Origin: Vulcanimicrobiota bacterium
GTDB lineage: Bacteria; Vulcanimicrobiota; Vulcanimicrobiia; Vulcanimicrobiales; Vulcanimicrobiaceae
Length of the DNA stretch: 64,000 bases
Assembly: GCA_013036095.1 (NCBI GenBank)
Contig: JAAXCW010000001.1
Location: 1-64,000 of the forward strand
Reading direction: 5' to 3'
The notes below the pieces were generated by a model that had not been told where the DNA came from, did no database searches, and saw nothing but the letters and a program-made list of their open reading frames with translations. Positions 16,721 through 25,569 of this stretch are shown here, one piece after another (position 1 is the first letter of the stretch; each line of letters opens with the position of its first letter). The position numbers and the translations under genes are program-made.

Positions 16721-16729
16721 GAACCGGTA

Positions 16730-17380
16730 ATGCTGCTAGCAGCCGTCGCTCTCCCTGCCTTGCTGGCGCCGCAAGTCCGCACCGGACAACAGCTCCGCTA
16801 CCACACCACGTGGACGCGGCAAATCAATGGTCCGCAACTGGCAGCCGCAAGTCCGACTGTGACCGGTGTTACGTACACGGTGACCGTCTCGGACGGCTCG
16901 CCCGCGCATGTTTCCTGGACGCGCCGGTACACCGGCGGATCGAATTCGCTGCTCAAATTTGCCAGTGATATCTCCGGTCAAGTCGTCGATCGTGACAGCG
17001 GGAAAGCCGCCGGTCTTCCTGTCTTCATCTACAACACGGCGCTTCTTGGACAACCGCCGGGGCTGTTGCGGCCCGGCGTCAGTTGGACGAATTCGATCCA
17101 CCACGGCGGAGCCTACGAGCTTTGGAGCAGCACGGTCACGGACGCGAACGCGGCGACCGGTCTTGTTCGGTTGCGCCTTTCCTTTCAGGGTCACAGCGGC
17201 TCGGGTTTCATCGGCGACAAGTATCTGCGCGATCAGCGTGAGGACGGAGAGGCCGTCTTCGTGCACGGGATCATGACCAAGCTCACGCTGCAGGGCGCGG
17301 AGACGATAACCTCTACTCAATCGCGCATCGTCGAAACCGTCGCGATCGAAACGCAGCTGGAGGATCCCGGAAGCCCTTAG
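16730..17380 (+). CDS. Secreted protein of unknown function
   Basis: 216 residues. A short hydrophobic N-terminus (MLLAAVALPALLAPQV) without basic residues could be a signal peptide. The rest is beta-rich with many Thr/Ser/Val (VTGVTYTVTVSDGSPAHVSWTRRYTGG; GLVRLRLSFQGHSGSGFIGDKYL). The perfect -10 box beside the ATG gives it its own leaderless promoter, separating it from the xdhC-mocA pair. No family recognised. Confidence 0.65.
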   Translation: MLLAAVALPALLAPQVRTGQQLRYHTTWTRQINGPQLAAASPTVTGVTYTVTVSDGSPAHVSWTRRYTGGSNSLLKFASDISGQVVDRDSGKAAGLPVFIYNTALLGQPPGLLRPGVSWTNSIHHGGAYELWSSTVTDANAATGLVRLRLSFQGHSGSGFIGDKYLRDQREDGEAVFVHGIMTKLTLQGAETITSTQSRIVETVAIETQLEDPGSP

Positions 17381-17405
17381 GCGGCCCCGCGGCGAAGAGG
17401 CCCGC

Positions 17406-18914
17406 ATGCAAGCTCCCGTAAGAACGCGGACCATTACCCATTTCATAGGCGGTAAGGCCTACGGCGAGGACGCGGCGCGCTTCGGCGACGTCTACGATCC
17501 GGCGCGCGGCGACGTGCAAGCACACGTCGCTTTTGCAGACCAAGCAACCGTCGACCTCGCGGTGCAGACCGCGAAAACCGCGCAAGCCGCATGGGGCCGT
17601 ACCCCACTGGGAAAGCGCGCAGAAATCTTCTTCGCCTTCCGCGCCTTGATGAAAGAACACGCGACACAATTCGGCGAGATCCTCGCAAGCGAGCACGGCA
17701 AGATCGTCAGCGACGCCGAGGGAGAGGTTGCGCGTGCGCTCGAGGTTGTCGATTTTGCATGCTCGCTCACCCATCTCCTGAAGGGCGAGTTCAGCGAAAA
17801 CGTCTCGACCACGATCGACACCTACTCGATGCGCCAACCGGTCGGAGTCTGCGCCGGCATCACCCCGTTTAACTTTCCGATGATGGTCCCAACGTGGATG
17901 TTCGCGATATCGATCGCATGCGGCAACACGTTCGTATTGAAACCCTCCGAACGCGACCCGTCGGCTTCGCTGCTGATCGCGGACCTCCTCAAGCGCGCCG
18001 GATTGCCGGATGGCGTCTTCAACGTTGTGCACGGCGATAAAGTCGCGGTCGACGCACTGCTGACGCATCCCGGCGTCAACGCAGTCAGCTTTGTCGGCTC
18101 GACGCCGATCGCAAAATACATCTACCAAACCGCCGCGGCTCACGGCAAGCGCGTGCAAGCGCTGGGCGGCGCGAAAAACCACATGGTCGTTATGCCCGAC
18201 GCCGATCTCGATTCGGCCGCCGACGCGCTGGTTTCGGCCGGCTACGGCTCGGCCGGACAACGCTGCATGGCGATCTCGGCGTCGATAACGGTCGGTGACA
18301 CCGCCGACGCGCTTATGAACCGGATCAAGGAACGCATAGGCAAACTCAAGATCGGCCCCGGTTTCGATCGCGGCAACGACATGGGGCCCGTAGTCTCGCC
18401 CGCCGCGCGCGATCGCATCCTGGATTACATCAAACAAGGTGAGGCGGCCGGCGCAAAGCTGGTCGTGGACGGACGCGATTTTCGCGTGAGCGGTTACGAG
18501 AACGGGTTCTTCATCGGACCGACACTGTTCGATAACGTCACACCGAAAATGTCTATCTACTCCGACGAAATCTTCGGCCCGGTGTTGGTGAACACGCGCG
18601 TCGGCTCGCTCGACGAAGCGCTTCAAATGCTCCGCGACAATCCTTACGGCAACGGCACGTCGATCTTCACGCGCAGCGGCGCGGCAGCTCGCCGGTTCCA
18701 GAGCGAAGTCGAGGTCGGCATGATCGGCATTAATGTCCCGATTCCGGTCCCGGTCGGCTATTACAGTTTTGGCGGATGGAAGGCGTCGCTTTTCGGCGAC
18801 CTGCACATCTACGGCGAAGACGGCTTCCGCTTCTACACGCGCGGCAAGGTGATCACGTCGCGCTGGCACGATTCCAACGCTGGCGTGAACCTGGGTTTCC
18901 CCACGCATAAATGA
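17406..18914 (+). CDS. mmsA: CoA-acylating (methyl)malonate-semialdehyde dehydrogenase
   Basis: 502 residues, ALDH superfamily. Key stretches: GITPFNFPMMVPTWMFAI, SFVGSTPIAKYIYQTAA, ALGGAKNHMVVMPDAD, catalytic Cys287 in AGQRCMAIS, EIFGPVL, and NPYGNGTSIFTRSG. The AGQRCMA pattern and the lack of the usual general-base Glu motif fit the CoA-dependent MmsA/IolA branch, which yields acetyl-CoA or propionyl-CoA. At the head of the pyrimidine-degradation operon it would convert malonic semialdehyde from beta-alanine to acetyl-CoA and CO2. Its stop overlaps preT by 4 bp (ATGA). Confidence 0.9.
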   Translation: MQAPVRTRTITHFIGGKAYGEDAARFGDVYDPARGDVQAHVAFADQATVDLAVQTAKTAQAAWGRTPLGKRAEIFFAFRALMKEHATQFGEILASEHGKIVSDAEGEVARALEVVDFACSLTHLLKGEFSENVSTTIDTYSMRQPVGVCAGITPFNFPMMVPTWMFAISIACGNTFVLKPSERDPSASLLIADLLKRAGLPDGVFNVVHGDKVAVDALLTHPGVNAVSFVGSTPIAKYIYQTAAAHGKRVQALGGAKNHMVVMPDADLDSAADALVSAGYGSAGQRCMAISASITVGDTADALMNRIKERIGKLKIGPGFDRGNDMGPVVSPAARDRILDYIKQGEAAGAKLVVDGRDFRVSGYENGFFIGPTLFDNVTPKMSIYSDEIFGPVLVNTRVGSLDEALQMLRDNPYGNGTSIFTRSGAAARRFQSEVEVGMIGINVPIPVPVGYYSFGGWKASLFGDLHIYGEDGFRFYTRGKVITSRWHDSNAGVNLGFPTHK

Positions 18915-20245
18915 GCGAACAGCTCGGCGCGTCGATCCATAAGCCGCTCTCGGAGATCGAAGTCACGATCGAAGCGAACCGCTGTTTGTATTGCTACGAT
19001 GCTCCATGTATGAATGCGTGTCCGACGCACATCGACGTCGCTTCCTTCATTCAAAAGATATCGACCGGCAACGTGAAGGGCAGCGCCCGCACGATCATGG
19101 ACGCGAACGCGATGGGCGCGAGTTGCGCGCGCGTCTGTCCCACCGAAGAACTCTGCGAAGGCGCGTGCGTCTATAACGAGGCCGGTGATTCGCCGATCCG
19201 TATCGGCGATCTGCAGCGTTACGCGCTCGACTACGTCGCCGCGCGCGATATCCAACTCTTCGAGCCGGGGCCCGACAGCGGAAAACGCGTCGCGATCATC
19301 GGCGGCGGCCCGGCCGGTCTCTCTACTGCGCGCGACTTGCGCCGGCTCGGCCATGCGGTCACGATTTTCGAATCGAAAGAACAACTGGGCGGCCTCAACA
19401 CTTACGGCATCGTGCCGTTCCGGCTTTCGGTTGAAACGGCGCTGTGGGAAGCCGAACAAGTCGTGCGGCTGGGTTTGGACGTGCGCACCGGCGTGCGCGT
19501 CGGCTTCGACTTGACGCTCGAGCAGCTGGTCAAGGATTACGATGCCGTTGTCTTGGCGTGCGGCATGGGCAACGTCCCGAAACTCGGGATCGAAGGCGAA
19601 AACCTGGAAGGCGTTTGGGACGCACTCGATTTCATCGAACGCGCGAAGCTCGGCAAGCCGATACCGGATCTCGGCGAACGCGTCGCAGTGATCGGCGCGG
19701 GGAATACCGCCATCGACGCGCTGACCTGCGCCAAGCGACTATCAATCGCGCGCGGCAAAGAAGCACGCGTCATCTGCTACTACCGCCGCGGCGCCGAACA
19801 AATGACCGCCTACCAATTCGAGTACGACTTCGCCAAGGAAGAGGGCATCGAGTTCCGCTTCTTCTCCGCCCCCACGCGCGTCATCGGACAAAACCTGCAC
19901 GTCAACGCCGTCGAATTCGTGCGCACGCAATTGGAAACGCAAGGCGACCGTGAGGTGGTCACTCCGCTTGCCGGAACCGAATTTACCGAGCCCGTCGACA
20001 CGCTCATTTCGGCGATCGGTCAGAGCCGCCTGATCGAAACCTTCGAACGCTTAGGCATCGCGCACGATTTCGGCGTCGTCAAAGTGGACGACTCTCTGCA
20101 AAGCTCGCGCCCGGGCGTCTGGGCCGCCGGCGATTGCATCTTTGAAAAAGGCATGCGCGAAGCCATGGTCGTCGAGGTAGCGCAGCAGGGCAAACTGGCG
20201 GCACAATCGATCGACGCCTACCTGAACGCGAAGGTACCGGCATGA
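18911..20245 (+). CDS. preT: NAD-dependent dihydropyrimidine dehydrogenase, subunit PreT
   Basis: 444 residues. The N-terminal iron-sulphur region (CLYCYDAPCMNACPTHID; GASCARVCPTEELCEGACVY) is like that of glutamate synthase small subunits. It is followed by FAD binding (VAIIGGGPAGLSTARDLRRLGHAVTIFE) and NAD(P)H binding (VAVIGAGNTAIDALTCAKRL). The C-terminal FAD motif is GVWAAGDCIFEKGMREAMVVEVAQQGKLAA. PreT passes electrons from NADH to PreA in the first reductive step of uracil/thymine breakdown. Confidence 0.93.
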   Translation: MSEQLGASIHKPLSEIEVTIEANRCLYCYDAPCMNACPTHIDVASFIQKISTGNVKGSARTIMDANAMGASCARVCPTEELCEGACVYNEAGDSPIRIGDLQRYALDYVAARDIQLFEPGPDSGKRVAIIGGGPAGLSTARDLRRLGHAVTIFESKEQLGGLNTYGIVPFRLSVETALWEAEQVVRLGLDVRTGVRVGFDLTLEQLVKDYDAVVLACGMGNVPKLGIEGENLEGVWDALDFIERAKLGKPIPDLGERVAVIGAGNTAIDALTCAKRLSIARGKEARVICYYRRGAEQMTAYQFEYDFAKEEGIEFRFFSAPTRVIGQNLHVNAVEFVRTQLETQGDREVVTPLAGTEFTEPVDTLISAIGQSRLIETFERLGIAHDFGVVKVDDSLQSSRPGVWAAGDCIFEKGMREAMVVEVAQQGKLAAQSIDAYLNAKVPA

Positions 20246-20274
20246 CGCTGTGCGTGATGGTGGGCGTTAATAGT

Positions 20275-20327
20275 GTCATCCTGAGCAGTGCGCCGTCAGG
20301 CGCGCGTCCTCGAAGGGCGAGGCCCGC
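20275..20327 (+). repeat. Palindromic repeat locus 8, between preT and preA
   Basis: GTCATCCTGAGCAG, imperfect stem-loop TGCGCC-GTCA-GGCGCG, CTCGAAGGGCGAGGCCCGC. Although the flanking genes are on the plus strand, the repeat has the same orientation as the copies in minus-strand genes. Confidence 0.85.
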
Positions 20328-20340
20328 ATGAAAGTAGCGT

Positions 20341-21600
20341 ATGGCAAACTTAGAGAGTAACCTCGCCGGAATTAAAAGCCCCAACCCATTCTGGCTCGCG
20401 TCGGCGCCGCCGACGAACAGCGGTTACCAAGTCATGCGCGCGTTCGAAGCCGGCTGGGGAGGCGCCGTATGGAAAACGCTCGGGACGCCGATCGTGAACG
20501 TCACTTCTCGCTTCGCCGCACTCGACTACAAACAAAACAAGATCATCGGTTTGAACAACATCGAGTTGATTACCGATCGCCCGCTCGATGTAAACCTGAA
20601 GGAAATCGCCGAGTGCAAGAAAGCTTTCCCCGATCGCACGATCATCGCATCGCTGATGGAAGTTTGCGAACAGAAAGCGTGGCACGAACTGGTGAAGCGC
20701 GTCCAAGAAGTGGACATCGACGGCTTCGAACTGAACTTCGGCTGCCCGCACGGCATGAGCGAGCGCGGTATGGGCTCGGCGGTCGGGCAGCACCCCGATC
20801 TGATCGCCCAAGTCGCCGAGTGGACCAAAGAAGTCGCCCGCGTTCCCGTGATCGTGAAGCTGACGCCGAACATCACCGACATCCGTTTCGGTGCGCGTGC
20901 GGCGTCAGAAGGCGGCGCGGATGCGGTCAGCCTCATTAACACCATCAACAGTTTGATTGGCGTCGACCTCGAGACTTGGAACCCCGTCCCGCACGTCGAC
21001 GGCAAAAGCAGCCATGGCGGGTACTGCGGGCCGGCAGTCAAGCCGATCGCGCTCAACATGGTCAACGAGTGCGCGCGCGACCCGCAAGTGACAATCCCAA
21101 TCTCGGGCATCGGCGGAATCGAGACCTGGAAGGACGCGGTCGAGTTCTTGCTCCTGGGTGCGAGCAACGTGCAAATCTGCACGGCCGCGATGCACCACGG
21201 CTTCCGCATTGTCGAAGACATGATCGACGGCCTGAACAATTATCTCGACGAACGCGGCCTCGCGAGCGTTCGGGACCTGGTCGGCGGAGCCGCCAACCGC
21301 ATCACGACTTGGGAAAACCTGAACCTCAACTACAAGATCGTCGCGCGCATTGACCAAGACAAGTGCATTCACTGCAACAAATGTTACGTTGCCTGCGAAG
21401 ATGCAGCTCATCAGTGCATCGACCGCATCACGAACAACGGCTCATCCACGGTGGTTGTCGACGAACAAGAGTGCGTCGGCTGCAACCTCTGCCAAATGGT
21501 CTGCCCCGTCGAGGACTGCATCGAGATGGTGCAAATCGATACGGGCTTGCCGCCCGAATCGTGGAAGCAGCGCAGTATCCGTCTTGAAGCGCTGACGTAA
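20341..21600 (+). CDS. preA: NAD-dependent dihydropyrimidine dehydrogenase, subunit PreA
   Basis: 419 residues. The FMN-binding dihydroorotate-dehydrogenase-like barrel has SNPFWLASAPPTNSGYQVMRAFEAGWGG-like residues at the N-terminus, DGFELNFGCPHGM, VIVKLTPNITDI, GGYCGPAVKPIALNMV and GIGGIETWKDAVEFLLLGA. Two C-terminal [4Fe-4S] motifs follow (CIHCNKCYVACEDAAHQC and CVGCNLCQMVCPVEDC). It reduces uracil or thymine to the dihydro form. Its TAA overlaps the hydA ATG by one base. Confidence 0.94.
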   Translation: MANLESNLAGIKSPNPFWLASAPPTNSGYQVMRAFEAGWGGAVWKTLGTPIVNVTSRFAALDYKQNKIIGLNNIELITDRPLDVNLKEIAECKKAFPDRTIIASLMEVCEQKAWHELVKRVQEVDIDGFELNFGCPHGMSERGMGSAVGQHPDLIAQVAEWTKEVARVPVIVKLTPNITDIRFGARAASEGGADAVSLINTINSLIGVDLETWNPVPHVDGKSSHGGYCGPAVKPIALNMVNECARDPQVTIPISGIGGIETWKDAVEFLLLGASNVQICTAAMHHGFRIVEDMIDGLNNYLDERGLASVRDLVGGAANRITTWENLNLNYKIVARIDQDKCIHCNKCYVACEDAAHQCIDRITNNGSSTVVVDEQECVGCNLCQMVCPVEDCIEMVQIDTGLPPESWKQRSIRLEALT

Positions 21601-22988
21601 TGGGGACGCTTATCCGCGGCGGTACCGTCGTCACCGCGACCGATACCTACGACGCTGACATTTTGATCGAGGGCGAAACGATCGCCACGATTGGCCGGAA
21701 TCTCGACGCGAGCAAACACGCGGTCGTCGACGCGAGCAACGCCTTCGTCTTTCCCGGCGGCATCGATCCGCACACGCACTTCGACATGCCGTTCGGCGGC
21801 ACGGTTACCGCCGACGATTTCGAGACCGGCACGCGCGGCGCAGCGATGGGCGGCACGACGACCGTGGTGGATTTCGCGCTGCACACGCGCGGAGATTCGC
21901 TGCAGAATGCGCTCGACAAGTGGAAAGAAAAGGCGGCCGGCAAAGCCGTCATCGACTACGCCTTCCACTTAACGATCGCCGACGGCCGCGATGAGACGAT
22001 GGCCGAGATCCCCGAGATGATCGCCGCCGGTGTCAACTCGTTCAAAGTCTTCATGGCGTACAAGCACGTGCTCTACGTCGACGATGAGACGATCTTCAAA
22101 ACACTGCAAGCCTGTCGCGACGCCGGCGGGCTGGTGCAAGTGCACGCCGAAAACGGCGACGTGATCGAAGTGATCACAAAACAGGCGCTGGCCGCAGGCA
22201 AGACCGAACCGAAGTGGCATGCACTTACGCGCCCGGTGGAGTGCGAAGGGGAGGCAACCCATCGCGCGATTCGTCTGGCCGAAATCGCCGGCGCGCCGCT
22301 TTACGTGGTGCACGTCAGCAGCGCGATGGCCGCGGACGCGATCAGCGACGGCCGCAAACGCGGCTTACCGGTCTACGGCGAAACGTGTCCGCAATATCTG
22401 GTCTGCGACTTCACCGACTACGAGCGCCCCAACTTCGAGGGCGCTAAATACGTGCTCTCGCCGCCGATCCGCGAAAAATGGAATCAAGCCGTTCTGCTGC
22501 GCAAGCTCAAGAACATGGAACTGCACAGTTTCGGCTCCGACCACTGCTCGTTCAACTTGTGCGGTCAGAAAGAGCTCGGCAAGAACGATTTCTCGAAGAT
22601 TCCCAACGGCGCGCCGACGGCCGAGGATCGCCTTGCGATACTCTGGCAAGTCGGCGTCAACAGCGGCGTCCTCGGCCCGAACCAATTCGTCGCGCTCTGC
22701 TCTACGAACCCGGCCAAATTCTTCGGACTCTTCCCGCGCAAGGGCACGATCGCGGTGGGCAGCGATGCCGATGTCGTCGTTTGGGATCCCAAGAAAAAGC
22801 GCACGATTTCAGCCAAGAACCATCATATGAACGTCGACAACAATGTCTTCGAAGGAATGACCGTCGAAGGCCGCCCGCGCTACGTCTTCTCGCGCGGCAA
22901 GATGGTAGCCGACGGCGACACATTCACCGGCGCCAAAGGCGCCGGCAAACATCAGAAGAGCGCCCGTTATTATCCGGTGCAGGTGTAG
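21600..22988 (+). CDS. hydA: Dihydropyrimidinase
   Basis: 462 residues, cyclic amidohydrolase. Metal-binding PGGIDPHTHFDMPFGG, the carboxylated lysine region SFKVFMAYKHVLY (Lys149), VHAENGDV, YVVHVSSAMAAD and GSDHCSFNLCGQKELGKNDFSKIPNG are the standard dihydropyrimidinase motifs. It opens dihydrouracil to N-carbamoyl-beta-alanine. The stop codon lies at the very end of the left arm of a 31-bp inverted repeat that bounds the next intergenic region. Confidence 0.94.
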   Translation: MGTLIRGGTVVTATDTYDADILIEGETIATIGRNLDASKHAVVDASNAFVFPGGIDPHTHFDMPFGGTVTADDFETGTRGAAMGGTTTVVDFALHTRGDSLQNALDKWKEKAAGKAVIDYAFHLTIADGRDETMAEIPEMIAAGVNSFKVFMAYKHVLYVDDETIFKTLQACRDAGGLVQVHAENGDVIEVITKQALAAGKTEPKWHALTRPVECEGEATHRAIRLAEIAGAPLYVVHVSSAMAADAISDGRKRGLPVYGETCPQYLVCDFTDYERPNFEGAKYVLSPPIREKWNQAVLLRKLKNMELHSFGSDHCSFNLCGQKELGKNDFSKIPNGAPTAEDRLAILWQVGVNSGVLGPNQFVALCSTNPAKFFGLFPRKGTIAVGSDADVVVWDPKKKRTISAKNHHMNVDNNVFEGMTVEGRPRYVFSRGKMVADGDTFTGAKGAGKHQKSARYYPVQV

Positions 22989-23151
22989 GATGGAAGAACC
23001 CGTGCCCTGTTCCGGAATGTGCGACATTTTCGAGCTCGACAGGATGTCGACTTCAAAACTTTGTTTTCTCGAAAATGCGCTCAAGCGGCAAAAAAACATG
23101 GACGTTTTTTTTGCCGGCGGTTCCGGAACTGGGTGTGGGTTCTTCCATCCT
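22987..23151 (+). repeat. 165-bp element with 31-bp inverted ends and three internal hairpins
   Basis: The outer arms (22987-23017 and 23121-23151) pair with four mismatches, starting AGGATGGAAGAACCC and ending TTCCGGAA. Inside are a perfect 10-bp inverted repeat (CATTTTCGAG at 23025-23034 with CTCGAAAATG at 23068-23077) and, within it, the hairpin TCGACA-GGA-TGTCGA (23036-23050). A second internal hairpin is GGCAAAAAAA / TTTTTTTGCC (23087-23115). It could be a MITE-like insertion or a structured intercistronic RNA that tunes the downstream gene. No coding potential was seen. Confidence 0.8.
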
Positions 23152-23171
23152 TCAACAAATAGGATAGGTGA

Positions 23172-24056
23172 ATGGAATCTAAAGTGACGATCGGCCTAAT
23201 ACAGGCCCACCACGACACCGACGGCGCGCAGCCCGTCGACGTACATAAGAAAGAAGCGACGGACAAGCACATCAAGCTCATCCGCGAGGCCAAGCAAAAG
23301 GGCGCGCAGATCGTGTGCCTGCAAGAGCTGTTTTACGGCCCCTACTTCTGCACGGAACAAACCCCGAAGTGGTATACCGCGGTCGAGCAGATTCCCGACG
23401 GCCCAACGACCAAACTCATGCAAGACCTCGCGAAAGAGCTCGGCATCGTGCTGGTCGTGCCGATGTACGAGGAAGACTTCGCCGGCGTCTACTACAACAC
23501 GGCGGCAGTCATCGACGCCGGCGGAAAATACCTCGGCAAATACCGCAAGCACCATATCCCGCAAGTGCAAGCTGGGCCACAGGGGTGCGGTTTCTGGGAA
23601 AAATATTACTTCCGCCCCGGAAATTTGGGCTACCCGGTTTTCGAAACCGCTTTTGCAAAGGTGGGCGTCTACATCTGCTACGATCGCCATTTCCCGGAAG
23701 GCGCGCGCATGCTGGGCTTACACGGTGCGGAGATCGTTTTTAACCCGTCCGCGACCGTCGCCGGCCTTTCCGAGTATCTCTGGAAGCTCGAACAACCCGC
23801 GCACGCGGTTGCCAACGGCTATTACGTCGGCGCGATCAACCGCGTCGGCGTGGAACCGCCTTGGAACATGGGCGAATTCTACGGGCAATCGTACTTGGTC
23901 GACCCGCGCGGCAATTTCGTCGCCGTCGGCAGCCGCGACAAAGATGAAGTCGTCATCGGCGTGATGGATCGCGATCTGATAACCGAGGTGCGCAACACCT
24001 GGCAGTTCTACCGCGATCGCCGCCCCGAAACATACGAAGACCTCGTTCGGGTCTAA
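23172..24056 (+). CDS. Beta-ureidopropionase (N-carbamoyl-beta-alanine amidohydrolase), nitrilase superfamily
   Basis: 294 residues with the nitrilase triad: Glu52 (CLQELFYG), Lys126 (YRKHHIP) and Cys169 (YICYDRHFPEGAR). The HHIPQV and GFWEKYYFRPGN stretches are typical of bacterial beta-ureidopropionase/N-carbamoylputrescine amidase. After hydA in a uracil-degradation operon, the substrate is most likely N-carbamoyl-beta-alanine, giving beta-alanine, CO2 and ammonia. AGGATAGG just before the ATG serves as ribosome-binding site. Confidence 0.92.
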   Translation: MESKVTIGLIQAHHDTDGAQPVDVHKKEATDKHIKLIREAKQKGAQIVCLQELFYGPYFCTEQTPKWYTAVEQIPDGPTTKLMQDLAKELGIVLVVPMYEEDFAGVYYNTAAVIDAGGKYLGKYRKHHIPQVQAGPQGCGFWEKYYFRPGNLGYPVFETAFAKVGVYICYDRHFPEGARMLGLHGAEIVFNPSATVAGLSEYLWKLEQPAHAVANGYYVGAINRVGVEPPWNMGEFYGQSYLVDPRGNFVAVGSRDKDEVVIGVMDRDLITEVRNTWQFYRDRRPETYEDLVRV

Positions 24057-24057
24057 C

Positions 24058-25569
24058 GTGAACACGACCGCAACGCAGCTGCGCGTGGGCGACGTCGTCG
24101 TCCTGACGGACGCCGCACACAAAGAGGCCGAGCAGAATCACTCCATGTGGAATGAAGACCTGCGGCCGTGCACCCTCGCCGAACACTCGTGGCCCGGATC
24201 GAAGTTTGCGTCACTGTGGATCGGCATGTGCCTGTGCATTCCAACCTACACGCTCGCCGGCAGCATGATATCGATCGGCATGAATTGGTGGGAAGCGGTC
24301 CTGGCGATATTCCTAGGAAGCGTCGTCGTTCTGAGCGCGATTCTGTTCGTGGCGCACGCCGGAACGAAATACGGCATACCGTATCCGGTCTTCGCGCGCT
24401 TATGGTTTGGAACGCGCGGCGCGCACATTCCCGCGCTGGCGCGCGCGCTTATCGCGGCCGGCTGGTTCGGAATAAACTCCTGGTTTGGCGGTCAGGCGCT
24501 CGACGCGATCCTGTCCACGGTATTGCCCGCATGGCGGGGCTTGGACGCGCAGTGGGGCCATTACCAGCAACACACGTGGCTTGCATTCGCGCTCTTCTGG
24601 CTCTTAAACGTCGCCATCGCGATGCGCGGCGCGCAAGCGATCGGGCGGCTCGCGCAAATTGCCGCGCCGACGGTCGGCATCGCCGCAATCGCTTTGCTCG
24701 CGTGGGCAGCGCACGCCGCCGGTGGTTTCGGGCCGATGCTGGCGGCGCCGGCAAAAATACACGGCGGCCAATTCTGGATACAGTTCTTGCCTTCGGTCGT
24801 CGGCGTGATCGGTTTCTGGGCGACGCTCGCGCTGAACATTCCGGACTACACGCGCTACGCCCGTACTCAGCGCGGACAAATGCTGGGGCAGGTGCTCTCG
24901 ATGCCGCTTGCGATGGCGCTCTTCTCGTTCCTCGGCATCGCGGTCACGTCGGCGACCGTGAAGATCTTCGGTACGGCCATGTGGAACCCGGTCGACTTGA
25001 TCGAGAAGTTTCCGCTCGCGGTCATCGTCATCGCCGGTGTGATCGTCATCCTCTCATCGGTGACAATCAACGTCGGAGCCAACGTCATGGCACCCGCGCG
25101 CGCATTCGAAAATCTGTGGCCGCGGTACATCAACTTCGCAATCGGCGCCGTTTTGACGGGACTGCTGAGTTTGGTGCTGCAGCCATGGCGCGTGCTCGAA
25201 ACGTCGCAGACATATGTCTTTCTCTGGCTTGGAACCTACGGACTGATGCTCGGAGCCTTCGACGGAATAGCCATTGCCGATTATTGGCTGGTCCGTAAGC
25301 GCCGGCTGGATCTCGCGCAACTCTACACTCCGCGCGGCGTCTACGGTTACGCCGGCGGTTTCAATCTGCGCGCGGTCGGCGCGCTGGTCGCCGGCTGGGG
25401 CATCGCGCTGATCGGATTTTTCGTGACGCCGGTCCATTTCTTGTGGAGCGGAGGGTGGATCTTCAGCCTCTTGGGCGGCCTGCTCGCCTACTGGCTGCTG
25501 ATGCGCGGAGACCGCTCGGTCATCACCGAAGAACAATTTGACGCCATCACGGCGACGGAGGCAGACTAA
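24058..25569 (+). CDS. NCS1-family nucleobase:cation symporter
   Basis: 503 residues from a GTG at 24058, one base after the previous stop. About twelve hydrophobic helices; N-terminal family motif LRPCTLAEHSWPGSKFASLWIGMC, then GTKYGIPYPVFARLWFGTRGAHIPALARA, WFGINSWFGGQA, NIPDYTRYARTQRGQMLGQ and a late GAFDGIAIADYWLVRKRRLDL. NCS1 carriers import uracil, allantoin, hydantoins or cytosine. The operon suggests a pyrimidine, but allantoin is possible because the window also encodes allantoin breakdown. Confidence 0.9.
   Translation: MNTTATQLRVGDVVVLTDAAHKEAEQNHSMWNEDLRPCTLAEHSWPGSKFASLWIGMCLCIPTYTLAGSMISIGMNWWEAVLAIFLGSVVVLSAILFVAHAGTKYGIPYPVFARLWFGTRGAHIPALARALIAAGWFGINSWFGGQALDAILSTVLPAWRGLDAQWGHYQQHTWLAFALFWLLNVAIAMRGAQAIGRLAQIAAPTVGIAAIALLAWAAHAAGGFGPMLAAPAKIHGGQFWIQFLPSVVGVIGFWATLALNIPDYTRYARTQRGQMLGQVLSMPLAMALFSFLGIAVTSATVKIFGTAMWNPVDLIEKFPLAVIVIAGVIVILSSVTINVGANVMAPARAFENLWPRYINFAIGAVLTGLLSLVLQPWRVLETSQTYVFLWLGTYGLMLGAFDGIAIADYWLVRKRRLDLAQLYTPRGVYGYAGGFNLRAVGALVAGWGIALIGFFVTPVHFLWSGGWIFSLLGGLLAYWLLMRGDRSVITEEQFDAITATEAD

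Noticed and set aside
22478-23167. Plus-strand frame overlapping hydA and the 165-bp element
   Set aside because: Arg/Gly/Gln-rich composition typical of a shadow of hydA, without its own start context.
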